From assembly GCA_900552365.1 (NCBI GenBank), contig URZP01000038.1, positions 1 to 13,041 of the forward strand: DNA of 13,041 nt. The letters are read 5' to 3'. Each line of letters opens with the position of its first letter. The first letter of the stretch is position 1. A program made the translations under genes and the position numbers. The notes beneath the pieces are model-generated. The model did no database searches and was not told where the DNA came from. It saw only the letters and a program-made list of their open reading frames with translations. This DNA comes from an uncultured Coriobacteriaceae bacterium. Lineage in GTDB: Bacteria; Actinomycetota; Coriobacteriia; Coriobacteriales; Eggerthellaceae. Below are positions 7,209 through 13,041 of the stretch, one piece after another.

Positions 7209-7340
7209 ATGTCGTCGTGAGTTTCTGATGGATCGTCGCGAACGCGACCGAGGCCAAGGCCGAGGCGCGAACCTGCGTCTTTACGGGATTTCTCGTTTAT
7301 CGCGCGGGCCTGCGGCTGCCGTTCGAGCGCACGCCGCTGG

Positions 7341-7346
7341 TATAAT
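7341..7346 (+). promoter_or_regulatory. Extended -10 promoter of the HerA-like gene
   Basis: A perfect TATAAT is preceded by TGG, giving TGGTATAAT, an extended -10. It lies 50 bp before the GTG start at 7396, so the leader would be about 43 nt. No convincing -35 is present. The remainder of the 7131-7395 interval holds only the direct repeat at 7188-7208; a frame open from 7228 is not considered coding. Confidence 0.7.
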
Positions 7347-7395
7347 GGGTGCAACTTCCAATCGATTCCAACAGCTTGATTTCAAGGAGGACGCC

Positions 7396-9030
7396 GTGCT
7401 TCAAAACGACAGAATTTGGATGGCGCAGGGCGACAATCCCTGCTACCTGCTGCTCAATCAGGCAAACCGTCACGGCCTTATCGCCGGCGCTTCCGGCACG
7501 GGCAAAACGGTTACGCTTAAGGTAATGGCTGAAGGCTTCTCGCAGGCGGGCGTCCCCGTGTTCATGGCCGACGTTAAAGGTGACGTTACCGGTATGTGCC
7601 AGGCCGGCGTCGATTCCGAGAGCATGCAGAAGCGCATCCAGAATTTCGGGCTTCAGGGCTTTACCTACCAGGGCTGTCCCGCGCGTTTCTGGGACATGAC
7701 GGGAGGTCCCGGCATTCCCGTGCGCGTCACCATTTCCGACATGGGGCCGGTGCTTCTGTCGCGTTTGCTTGGCCTTACGCAGGTGCAGGAGGGCGTGCTG
7801 AATATCGTGTTTCGCATTGCCGACGACAGGCAGATGCTGCTAATCGATTTGAAGGACCTGCGCGCCATGCTGAATTATGTCAGCGAGCACGCCAAGGAAT
7901 ACACCACTACGTACGGTAACGTCTCGGCTCAATCGGTCGGCGCTATTTTGCGCGCGCTTATCGCGGTTGAAGATCAGGGCGGCGACATTTTCTTTGGTGA
8001 GCCGTCGCTCGAGTTTTCCGATTGGTTCGCGTGCGACCCTATGGGCCGCGGCTATGTGAACATCCTGAACGCCGCGCGCATTATTCAGCAGCCGCAGATT
8101 TACTCGATGTTCCTGCTGTGGATGCTTTCCGACTTGTTCGAGAAGCTGCCCGAGGTAGGCGACTTGGACAAGCCTCGTTTCGTCTTCTTCTTCGATGAGG
8201 CGCATCTGCTGTTTAATGACATGCCCAGCGAGCTTTTGAACAAGCTCGTGCAGGTGGTCAAGCTCATTCGCTCCAAGGGCGTGGGCGTTTATTTCATCAC
8301 GCAGTCGCCCAACGACATTCCCGGCGAGGTTCTGGCGCAGCTTTCCAACCGTGTTCAGCATGGCTTGCGCGCTTACACGCCCGCCGAGCAGAAGGCCGTT
8401 AAGGCGGCAGCCGAGGCATTCCGCGCCAACCCGAAGTTCAAGAGCGAGGACGTGATCTTGGAGTTGGGCACCGGTGAGGCGCTGGTGAGCTTCCTTGACG
8501 AAGAAGGTAAGCCTTCGGTTGTCGAGAATGCCAAGATCCTGCCGCCGCAGTGCTTGATGGCCGAGGCTTCTGACGAAGCGAAGGCCGCAGTGGCGCAGGG
8601 GCAGATGGCGCTGATGGTGAAGTACGGCACGGCTATCGATCGCGAGAGCGCGTACGAGAAGATCATGGACGAGCGCGAACAGAACGCCGCTGCCGAAGAA
8701 CTTGCCAAGGAAAGGGCTAAGCTCGAGGCCGAGAAGGCGGAGTTTGCCAAGCAGCAGGAAGCCGCCCAAAAGGCGGCCGAAAAAGAGGCTGAGCGTCAGC
8801 AGAAAGCGGCAGAGAAGGAAGCCGAGCGACAGGCGAGGGCAGCCGAAAGGGATGCGGAGCGTCAGGCGCGTGCGGCTGAGCGCGAAGCAGAGCGCTTGGC
8901 CAAGGCTGAGGAGCGCGAGCGCCAGAAGCAGAAGGATGCGATGTCGCGCGTTGCCACGAACATCCTTAGTTCGGCGGGTCGCACCGCTGTCAACCAGATC
9001 GTTCGTGGGATCTTCGGTACGCGCCGTTAG
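7396..9030 (+). CDS. HerA-like ATPase / DUF853 family (YjgR-like)
   Basis: A 544-residue cytoplasmic P-loop ATPase of the HerA/FtsK superfamily, DUF853 branch. HerA proteins are DNA-pumping hexamers, but the role of the DUF853 branch is poorly known. The GTG at 7396 is chosen because AAGGAGG lies five bases ahead, and it gives LQNDRIWMAQGD, a fitting N-terminus; the frame open from 7228 crosses the promoter. Walker A is GASGTGKT (31-38), Walker B is FVFFFDEAHLLF with D267/E268, and QSPNDIPGEVLAQLSNRVQH is the sensor and arginine-finger region. From about residue 427 to 512 there is a long charged coiled coil of AEREAERQARAAER-like repeats, then a short basic end (IFGTRR). The gene stands alone: minus-strand genes lie on both sides, and a bidirectional terminator follows. 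Confidence 0.9.
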   Translation: MLQNDRIWMAQGDNPCYLLLNQANRHGLIAGASGTGKTVTLKVMAEGFSQAGVPVFMADVKGDVTGMCQAGVDSESMQKRIQNFGLQGFTYQGCPARFWDMTGGPGIPVRVTISDMGPVLLSRLLGLTQVQEGVLNIVFRIADDRQMLLIDLKDLRAMLNYVSEHAKEYTTTYGNVSAQSVGAILRALIAVEDQGGDIFFGEPSLEFSDWFACDPMGRGYVNILNAARIIQQPQIYSMFLLWMLSDLFEKLPEVGDLDKPRFVFFFDEAHLLFNDMPSELLNKLVQVVKLIRSKGVGVYFITQSPNDIPGEVLAQLSNRVQHGLRAYTPAEQKAVKAAAEAFRANPKFKSEDVILELGTGEALVSFLDEEGKPSVVENAKILPPQCLMAEASDEAKAAVAQGQMALMVKYGTAIDRESAYEKIMDEREQNAAAEELAKERAKLEAEKAEFAKQQEAAQKAAEKEAERQQKAAEKEAERQARAAERDAERQARAAEREAERLAKAEERERQKQKDAMSRVATNILSSAGRTAVNQIVRGIFGTRR

Positions 9031-9077
9031 GGAATGGCAGCTGCTGTTCGCGGGGTGCTGGCGGTTGGTGGTTCGGC

Positions 9078-9107
9078 CGCTAACGTTTAGCGCTTCGTTC
9101 GTTAGCG
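9078..9107 (+). repeat. Inverted repeat just after the HerA-like gene
   Basis: CGCTAACG (9078-9085) and CGTTAGCG (9100-9107) are perfect 8-bp inverted arms around a 14-base spacer. The spacer begins TTTAGCG, so a second overlapping palindrome, GCTAACGTTTAGC-like, is also possible. It lies 47 bases after the stop codon and 11 bases before the main terminator, so the transcript end may carry two hairpins. Confidence 0.45.
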
Positions 9108-9118
9108 TTGCTGTAATA

Positions 9119-9154
9119 AAGCCGCGACCTGCTTTCCGATGCGGGTCGCGGCTT
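9119..9154. terminator. Bidirectional hairpin terminator
   Basis: AAGCCGCGACC (9119-9129) and GGTCGCGGCTT (9144-9154) form a perfect 11-bp stem with a 14-base loop. On the plus strand CTTGTTTGGTTT follows; on the minus strand TTATTAC follows. It lies between the convergent ends of the HerA-like gene (9030) and the DUF5714 gene (9198) and suits both. Confidence 0.8.
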
Positions 9155-9197
9155 CTTGTTTGGTTTGGGTTGGGTTGGAGCCGTGCAAGACTGCGGG

Positions 9198-9779
9198 TTA
9201 TTCGGCCTGGGTGGGGAAGTAGGGGCACGCTTCGTTTATGCAGGCGGTGTTCGCGGCGAAGCTTGCGCAGGTGGGCACGGCGTTGGATTCTTTCAGTTGC
9301 GGGCTGCCTAAGTCGTTGAAGTGACGGATGGCTTCGCGGATTGCCACGCGTGCGTCGCGTTTGCAGCAGCGCGGGGTGCCCGCGTGGGCGATGGCGGCTA
9401 GAAGCTCCGACACCATAAGCCGGCTTTCTGCCCAGCCTTCTTTTTTCAGTGGCGCATTGTTGCGGATGATGGCGTAAGCCATGCCGGCGGACGCTGCTGC
9501 TCCGCATACGCCCCAGTGGGCGCATGCGGCACCGGGTACGGCGTTGGAGCGTGCTGCCATCTTTTCAAGGTCGGCGGCAAGCAGGCTGTCCCTGTTGGGG
9601 AAAGCTTCTGCGTTGCGCCAGCCGGCAAGCAGCACGCCGCCCACGATGTAGTGGTGGATGGGACCGAAGGCGACGCAGCGCGGATCGGCCATCACATCCT
9701 TAAGCAACTCTGCCGGCGTGGTGGACGTGCTGCCCACGAGCATTTGGGTGATCCATTCGTTCTGGCTGCTGTCAGCCAT
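9198..9779 (-). CDS. DUF5714 cysteine-rich protein
   Basis: A 193-residue soluble protein that matches, from memory, the DUF5714 family found in anaerobes. Recognisable blocks are HHYIVGGVLLAGWRN (42-56), CAHWGVCGAAASAGMAYAII (86-105), GTPRCCKRDARVAIREAI (134-151) and a C-terminal cluster CASFAANTACINEACPYFP. Cysteines 35, 86, 92, 138, 139, 171, 180 and 185 suggest a metal or iron-sulfur site, and the last three look like a knuckle. In other genomes the domain may accompany methyltransferases, but its activity is unknown to me. The ATG at 9779 has no clear Shine-Dalgarno sequence. The helicase gene ends 37 bases upstream, so translation from a shared transcript is plausible. A bidirectional hairpin closes the gene. 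Confidence 0.85.
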   Translation of the reverse strand: MADSSQNEWITQMLVGSTSTTPAELLKDVMADPRCVAFGPIHHYIVGGVLLAGWRNAEAFPNRDSLLAADLEKMAARSNAVPGAACAHWGVCGAAASAGMAYAIIRNNAPLKKEGWAESRLMVSELLAAIAHAGTPRCCKRDARVAIREAIRHFNDLGSPQLKESNAVPTCASFAANTACINEACPYFPTQAE

Positions 9780-9816
9780 GTTGCATTCTGATGAGTGAGT
9801 CTGCGATTCGTTGCGT

Positions 9817-11724
9817 CTATTCCGCTATGTTTACTACGGAGTAAGACACGTTGCTCTTCGAACGCATTCTCAAGTATTCTCGCAGTCCGTCGTCGGTGGC
9901 GTAAACGTAGCATCCTTTCATGCCGCGCGTCATAAGCGTTCGATACATGTTCTTGATTATTTCATCAGCTAGGCGATGGGCGCGCTCGGGGTCTTCTTTC
10001 TCCATCTTTTTCAAGCCCTTGATCGATTGGTCGGTTCTGGCTCTTTTTGTGTGGTCGGTGACTAAGTGACCGTCCTCGTAACGGAGGTCGTCGCCGATGA
10101 TTACGCCGACGTACTCGAACTCGAGGCCTTGGGTGGTGTGAATGCAACCTGCCTCGTTTATCGATGTTGGGCTTATAGCAAACGCTTCTTCTCCGTCCAG
10201 ATTCCAGCTGATTTCAAAGTCGCCGATTTTGATCTCGTGGGTGTTGGTGTCCGAGCGTCCCTTGCCCGAGGGCCATTCCCAGCAATAGCCCGCCAAGATG
10301 CGTGCCTTGTTGGACTCTTCGTTTCGCTCGATAACTTTTTCTCTCATTTCCTCGGGCGTATCGAACACTACGAACTCGTAGTCGATGTTTTCGATATCGT
10401 AATTCGCAGTTTCGCGAATGCCTAAAACGTCATCCAGCCATGCCAGATAGCAATCGGATCCGTTGCAGCGGAACTGTGACGACAATTCTTCTTCGTAGAC
10501 TGTCGCGCTATTGAACGCTGCCCATCGCTTGATTTCGTCTGCACTGCCGATGTCTTTGACGGTTACTCGCTGGCTTTCGTCGATGAAGAACACACTGAGC
10601 CTTGCCGCGTGAATGATTTCGTGTATTTGATTTAAGCCTTCGTTTCCGTAGAATCCTGACTTTTCGTTCAGTCGGTGCGCCTCGTCTGCTAGAACGACAC
10701 CGATGGCGTTCCTAGGAGTGTCAACATACGTGCCAGAACCCCTGAACATATTGTCTATACAACTTATGGTTCTATGACCTTTTAGCTTCCTTTTATATAC
10801 CTCACGCGGGGCACTGTTTTTCGAGCAATATTGTGCAAAAACTCCCTCTTGAGTGAGCCTAGCCAGCAGGTTTACGGCGATGACCGTCTTTCCCGTGCCC
10901 GGACCGCCGGTTGCTATGAGTACGCGCTTTTTGCCGTCCTTCTCGCACTGGCGGGATAGTTCCATTACGCGTTCGAAGACGACCTTCTGCTCGTCGATCA
11001 TGTTGAACTCGGGGTTGTTGTCGATCATGCCCACGATTGCGTCCTGCAGACTTTTCGAGGGCTTGATTCGACCGTTGTCGATCTCGTAGAGGATCTCTGC
11101 GTCGTCACCGTCTTTCACAACGCGCTTGATGTACTCGCGCAGCTTCCGAACGTCGCCTTTGGCGAATGCAGGCGCAGCTTCGAGGTAGTCTTCGTAAATG
11201 GGGTCGTAAAGGGGGTCGCTCTCTTGTGTGCGCAGGTAATTGTGCAGGTAAGCGCATGGCCACAGCTGAACTTCTTCGACTTGAGTGTATTCGTTGTAGT
11301 CGCGTATCATTTGCGCGTAGCTCCACGCTTGGTAAGAGGGGTGCACGACGCGGCGATTCGCTCTGCCCGTGAAAGTCTCAACGAGACCGTCAAGGCCGTC
11401 GACCTTCTTGACCTCGCTCCATTGCTTGAGCTCTACGATCACCACATTTGCAGTTTTTGATTCATCGTAGCCGGAGATAAGGAAGTCGATGCGCTTAGAT
11501 GTGTTTGGGAGGTTGTATTCGATGGCTACGCCGGAGTCGTTCGGAATTGCTTCGTCGTTGAGGACTTTGTACATGTATTCAAGGGAGTTGACCCAAGACC
11601 TGAACTCGGCTTCACCTGTTTTGCGATGCATTTTGTCGAGGATGCTGTCACGAATGGTGTAGGCGATGGTGTCGTCTACGACTTCAGTCATAAAGTCGGC
11701 TTTACTTCCGCTGTAGATGATCAT
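9817..11724 (-). CDS. Schlafen-like DUF2075 helicase with N-terminal PD-(D/E)XK nuclease domain
   Basis: A 635-residue superfamily 1-type helicase of the DUF2075 (COG3410) group, related to the helicase domain of long Schlafen proteins. The N-terminal third looks like a restriction-type nuclease: E69, D80 (RIDFLI) and E98-L-K100 (VVIVELKQW) fit E...D...ExK. The helicase part has Walker A GGPGTGKT (273-280), Walker B VVLADEAH (343-350), IDESQ (381-385), SQFR (416-419), HTTQGLE (529-535) and the final arginine motif LMTRGMKGCYVY (R600). The start at 11724 is preferred because GGAG lies 8 bases ahead; the ATG at 11751 has no ribosome binding site. Such proteins are often found in accessory or antiviral regions, which is an inference here. 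All core motifs look intact. The gene lies 130 bases downstream of fic and 37 bases upstream of the DUF5714 gene. Confidence 0.9.
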   Translation of the reverse strand: MIIYSGSKADFMTEVVDDTIAYTIRDSILDKMHRKTGEAEFRSWVNSLEYMYKVLNDEAIPNDSGVAIEYNLPNTSKRIDFLISGYDESKTANVVIVELKQWSEVKKVDGLDGLVETFTGRANRRVVHPSYQAWSYAQMIRDYNEYTQVEEVQLWPCAYLHNYLRTQESDPLYDPIYEDYLEAAPAFAKGDVRKLREYIKRVVKDGDDAEILYEIDNGRIKPSKSLQDAIVGMIDNNPEFNMIDEQKVVFERVMELSRQCEKDGKKRVLIATGGPGTGKTVIAVNLLARLTQEGVFAQYCSKNSAPREVYKRKLKGHRTISCIDNMFRGSGTYVDTPRNAIGVVLADEAHRLNEKSGFYGNEGLNQIHEIIHAARLSVFFIDESQRVTVKDIGSADEIKRWAAFNSATVYEEELSSQFRCNGSDCYLAWLDDVLGIRETANYDIENIDYEFVVFDTPEEMREKVIERNEESNKARILAGYCWEWPSGKGRSDTNTHEIKIGDFEISWNLDGEEAFAISPTSINEAGCIHTTQGLEFEYVGVIIGDDLRYEDGHLVTDHTKRARTDQSIKGLKKMEKEDPERAHRLADEIIKNMYRTLMTRGMKGCYVYATDDGLREYLRMRSKSNVSYSVVNIAE

Positions 11725-11750
11725 GGTTATGGCTCCGTATGCCTCACGCA

Positions 11751-11779
11751 TTTAGTCCAGGTTATTCGCTGTGTTTCAA
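11751..11779 (-). promoter_or_regulatory. Possible promoter of the helicase gene
   Basis: On the minus strand TTGAAA (11779-11774, five of six bases matching) lies 17 bp ahead of ACTAAA (11756-11751, three of six). An alternative -10, TATACT (11785-11780), has no -35 partner. The 130-base gap between fic and the helicase also holds a weak 6-bp inverted repeat (TTGCGC 11824-11829, GCGCAA 11844-11849) that could end the fic transcript. All of this is tentative. Confidence 0.25.
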
Positions 11780-11854
11780 AGTATATCTTTGTATCGCCGA
11801 AGCTGCTCTCACCGTCGTTCCGATTGCGCTTATCGTCAGGAGGGCGCAACCGCG

Positions 11855-12904
11855 CTATCCTTTCCAGACGTAACCAGTCGCAGGGCCGGCTCCCACCTTC
11901 TGGATTTTACCGCCTGTCAGCAGATCCGATAAGGCGCGCTCGATGGTGGTCTGGCTGATGTCCGGGCATGCTGCGGCAATGTCGTGTTTAGTTACCTTGC
12001 CGACGGAGCTGCGCAGCATCGCCTCCACGCGTTCGGCCTTGGTGAGCCTGGCGTCCACCACTGCGCAGACGCGTTCCTCGAACTCGCGATAGGTAGCCAG
12101 GATTGCGCCCAACATGTAGCGCACGAACGGACCAGGGTCGTTTCGACCCTCGTGCCATCCTTGCGAGCTCGCTGCCAAGGCGTTGTAATACGCGTTCTTG
12201 GTGCGCTCGATCTCTTTCTCGATGGAGACGAACTTGCCAGCCATGTAACCCGCCTTGTACAGCAAAAGCAGGGTTAGCAGCCTGGACATGCGTCCGTTGC
12301 CATCGTTGAAGGGATGGATGCAGGTGAAGTCGAACACGAATATAAGAGAGATAAGCAACGGGTCTATAGCTTCGCTCGCGACGGCGTCGCGATATGCTAA
12401 GCATAAGCGCTCCATGGCGTCCTCAGTGGCCACCGCGGGAACGGTTTTCAGCCGAACGTACTCGGTTCCGTCCGGGCGTATACCGCGCACCTCGTTGTCG
12501 CCAATCTTGAAGTGCCCGCCCATGGAGGACGGCGTGTACCGGTGCATCTGCCGGTGAAGCTGCAGTATGACGTTCGGCGTGACGTCGATGAAGTCATAGC
12601 TCTCATGTATGGTGGCCAATGCGTCACGATAGCCTGCTATCTCCTCCTCGTCGCGGGAGCGCAAATCCGACTTCTCGGACATGATCTGTTGCAGGCGCCT
12701 GTCGCTGGTGCGTATGCCTTCGATGCGGTTTGAGGCCTCGGTTGACTGAACCTTAGCAACTTCCGTCAGGGCTTCAAGGGTGTCCGCCTTGGCGTTGAGG
12801 TAGAGCACCTGCCGACCCTTGTATTCATGGACCGTCGTGAGCAGCCCCACGGTCTCCGGCGTTAGCAAGCCTTGCGGCATCTGTGTGTAGTCGAAACGCC
12901 TCAT
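11855..12904 (-). CDS. Fic family protein (class II, N-terminal inhibitory motif, C-terminal winged helix)
   Basis: A 349-residue Fic-domain enzyme, expected to transfer AMP (or another nucleotide phosphate) to hydroxyl side chains of target proteins. The catalytic motif HPFNDGNGRMSR (197-208) is complete, including the catalytic His and the phosphate-binding GNGR. An inhibitory-helix motif, SNRIEG with E62, lies near the N-terminus and fits the (S/T)xxxE(G/N) pattern of class II self-inhibited Fic proteins. After the Fic core, residues about 302-349 (VTKHDIAAACPDISQTTIERALSDLL...) look like a winged helix, suggesting DNA binding and possibly autoregulation. The start at 12904 has AGGAAG about 6 bases upstream. 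The predicted -10 box lies inside repeated operator-like elements. The target protein is unknown. Confidence 0.94.
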   Translation of the reverse strand: MRRFDYTQMPQGLLTPETVGLLTTVHEYKGRQVLYLNAKADTLEALTEVAKVQSTEASNRIEGIRTSDRRLQQIMSEKSDLRSRDEEEIAGYRDALATIHESYDFIDVTPNVILQLHRQMHRYTPSSMGGHFKIGDNEVRGIRPDGTEYVRLKTVPAVATEDAMERLCLAYRDAVASEAIDPLLISLIFVFDFTCIHPFNDGNGRMSRLLTLLLLYKAGYMAGKFVSIEKEIERTKNAYYNALAASSQGWHEGRNDPGPFVRYMLGAILATYREFEERVCAVVDARLTKAERVEAMLRSSVGKVTKHDIAAACPDISQTTIERALSDLLTGGKIQKVGAGPATGYVWKG

Positions 12905-12914
12905 GTTCGCTTCC

Positions 12915-12971
12915 TATCTGCATCATTTATTATATATCTGCATCATACATCAAAATATGATGCAGATATAT
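12915..12971 (-). promoter_or_regulatory. fic promoter inside a three-site operator
   Basis: The 12-bp element TATCTGCATCAT occurs at 12915-12926 and 12935-12946 (20 bp apart) and inverted at 12957-12968. The last two extend to a perfect 15-bp inverted repeat (12932-12946 with 12957-12971) around a 10-bp spacer. A perfect TATAAT for fic lies on the minus strand at 12934-12929, between the first two elements, so a protein bound here would cover the promoter. No good -35 was found at normal spacing. GCAGAT recurs at 12962, 12973 and 12982. The AT-rich block also precedes a divergent gene start. Confidence 0.7.
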
Positions 12972-12993
12972 CGCAGATGAGGCAGATGGATGC

Positions 12994-13041
12994 ATGAAAA
13001 GCGCCGTCAACTTCGACAACAGCTCGAACAAAGCAGTGGGC
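12994..13041 (+). CDS. Start of a divergent gene (partial, unknown)
   Basis: The reading frame from ATG at 12994 gives MKSAVNFDNSSNKAVG and is open to the window edge. Twelve of its 15 codons after the start end in G or C, as in real genes of this window, while the competing frame from ATG 12990 (MHEKRRQL...) does not. GAGG (12979-12982) lies about 11 bases ahead, a little far. Only 16 residues are visible, so no function can be given. It would share the operator region with fic. Confidence 0.4.
   Translation, partial: MKSAVNFDNSSNKAVG

Noticed and set aside
7228..7395. N-terminal extension of the HerA-like protein
   Set aside because: It crosses the TATAAT promoter and lacks family resemblance. 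The GTG at 7396 has an ideal AAGGAGG site.
7840..9525. A 561-codon minus-strand open frame
   Set aside because: It is antisense to the HerA-like gene and overlaps the DUF5714 gene in another frame. Its translation is low-complexity Leu/Arg-rich with no family resemblance.
12990..13041. Alternative frame MHEKRRQLRQQ at the right edge
   Set aside because: Its Shine-Dalgarno spacing is good, but few of its codons end in G or C. The frame from 12994 has the codon pattern of real genes here.
1..13041. Mobile elements, CRISPR arrays or prophage
   Set aside because: No transposase, integrase, terminal repeats or regularly spaced repeat arrays were seen.

Overview
The window looks like the chromosome of a Gram-positive, moderately GC-rich anaerobe. 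A gut-associated Coriobacteriia/Eggerthellales member is my best guess, from overall gene style only: a sortase-type surface protein, a lipoprotein with a glycine linker, mostly G/C-ending codons and extended -10 promoters. No rRNA, tRNA, CRISPR array, transposase or integrase was found. Most genes lie on the minus strand. The exceptions are an ogt fragment at the left edge, a HerA-like ATPase in the middle, and a gene start at the right edge.

Left part (1-5051). The 3' end of an O6-alkylguanine-DNA alkyltransferase meets, across a compact hairpin terminator, a minus-strand cell-wall-anchored beta-helix surface protein. That gene (345-2238) is split by a single-base frameshift near 1111-1113; removing one base restores 630 codons ending in an IPATG sorting signal. 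Upstream of it is an 833-residue UvrA paralogue in which the UvrB-binding domain appears to be missing.

Middle part (5052-9197). A lipoprotein gene (5052-6071) has an unusual leader of about 190 nt. It holds an 8-bp hairpin whose loop can pair perfectly over 7 bp with downstream sequence (a pseudoknot), then a terminator-like hairpin, then a 10-base anti-Shine-Dalgarno segment complementary to the gene's own ribosome binding site. This looks like a cis-regulatory RNA, possibly a riboswitch, and I could not match it to a known class. Next come an 81-residue protein built on three 11-residue repeats, a four-helix membrane protein, and on the plus strand a DUF853/HerA-like ATPase with a long charged coiled-coil tail. 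A bidirectional terminator separates the ATPase from the convergent block on its right.

Right part (9198-13041). A minus-strand run holds a Fic protein with an inhibitory motif and a C-terminal winged helix, a Schlafen-like DUF2075 helicase with an N-terminal PD-(D/E)XK nuclease, and a cysteine-rich DUF5714 protein. The fic promoter is embedded in three copies of a 12-bp operator-like element, two of them forming a perfect 15-bp inverted repeat, and a divergent gene starts on the other side. This layout suggests an autoregulated Fic gene next to a candidate nucleic-acid-acting defence or stress gene; that role is inference.
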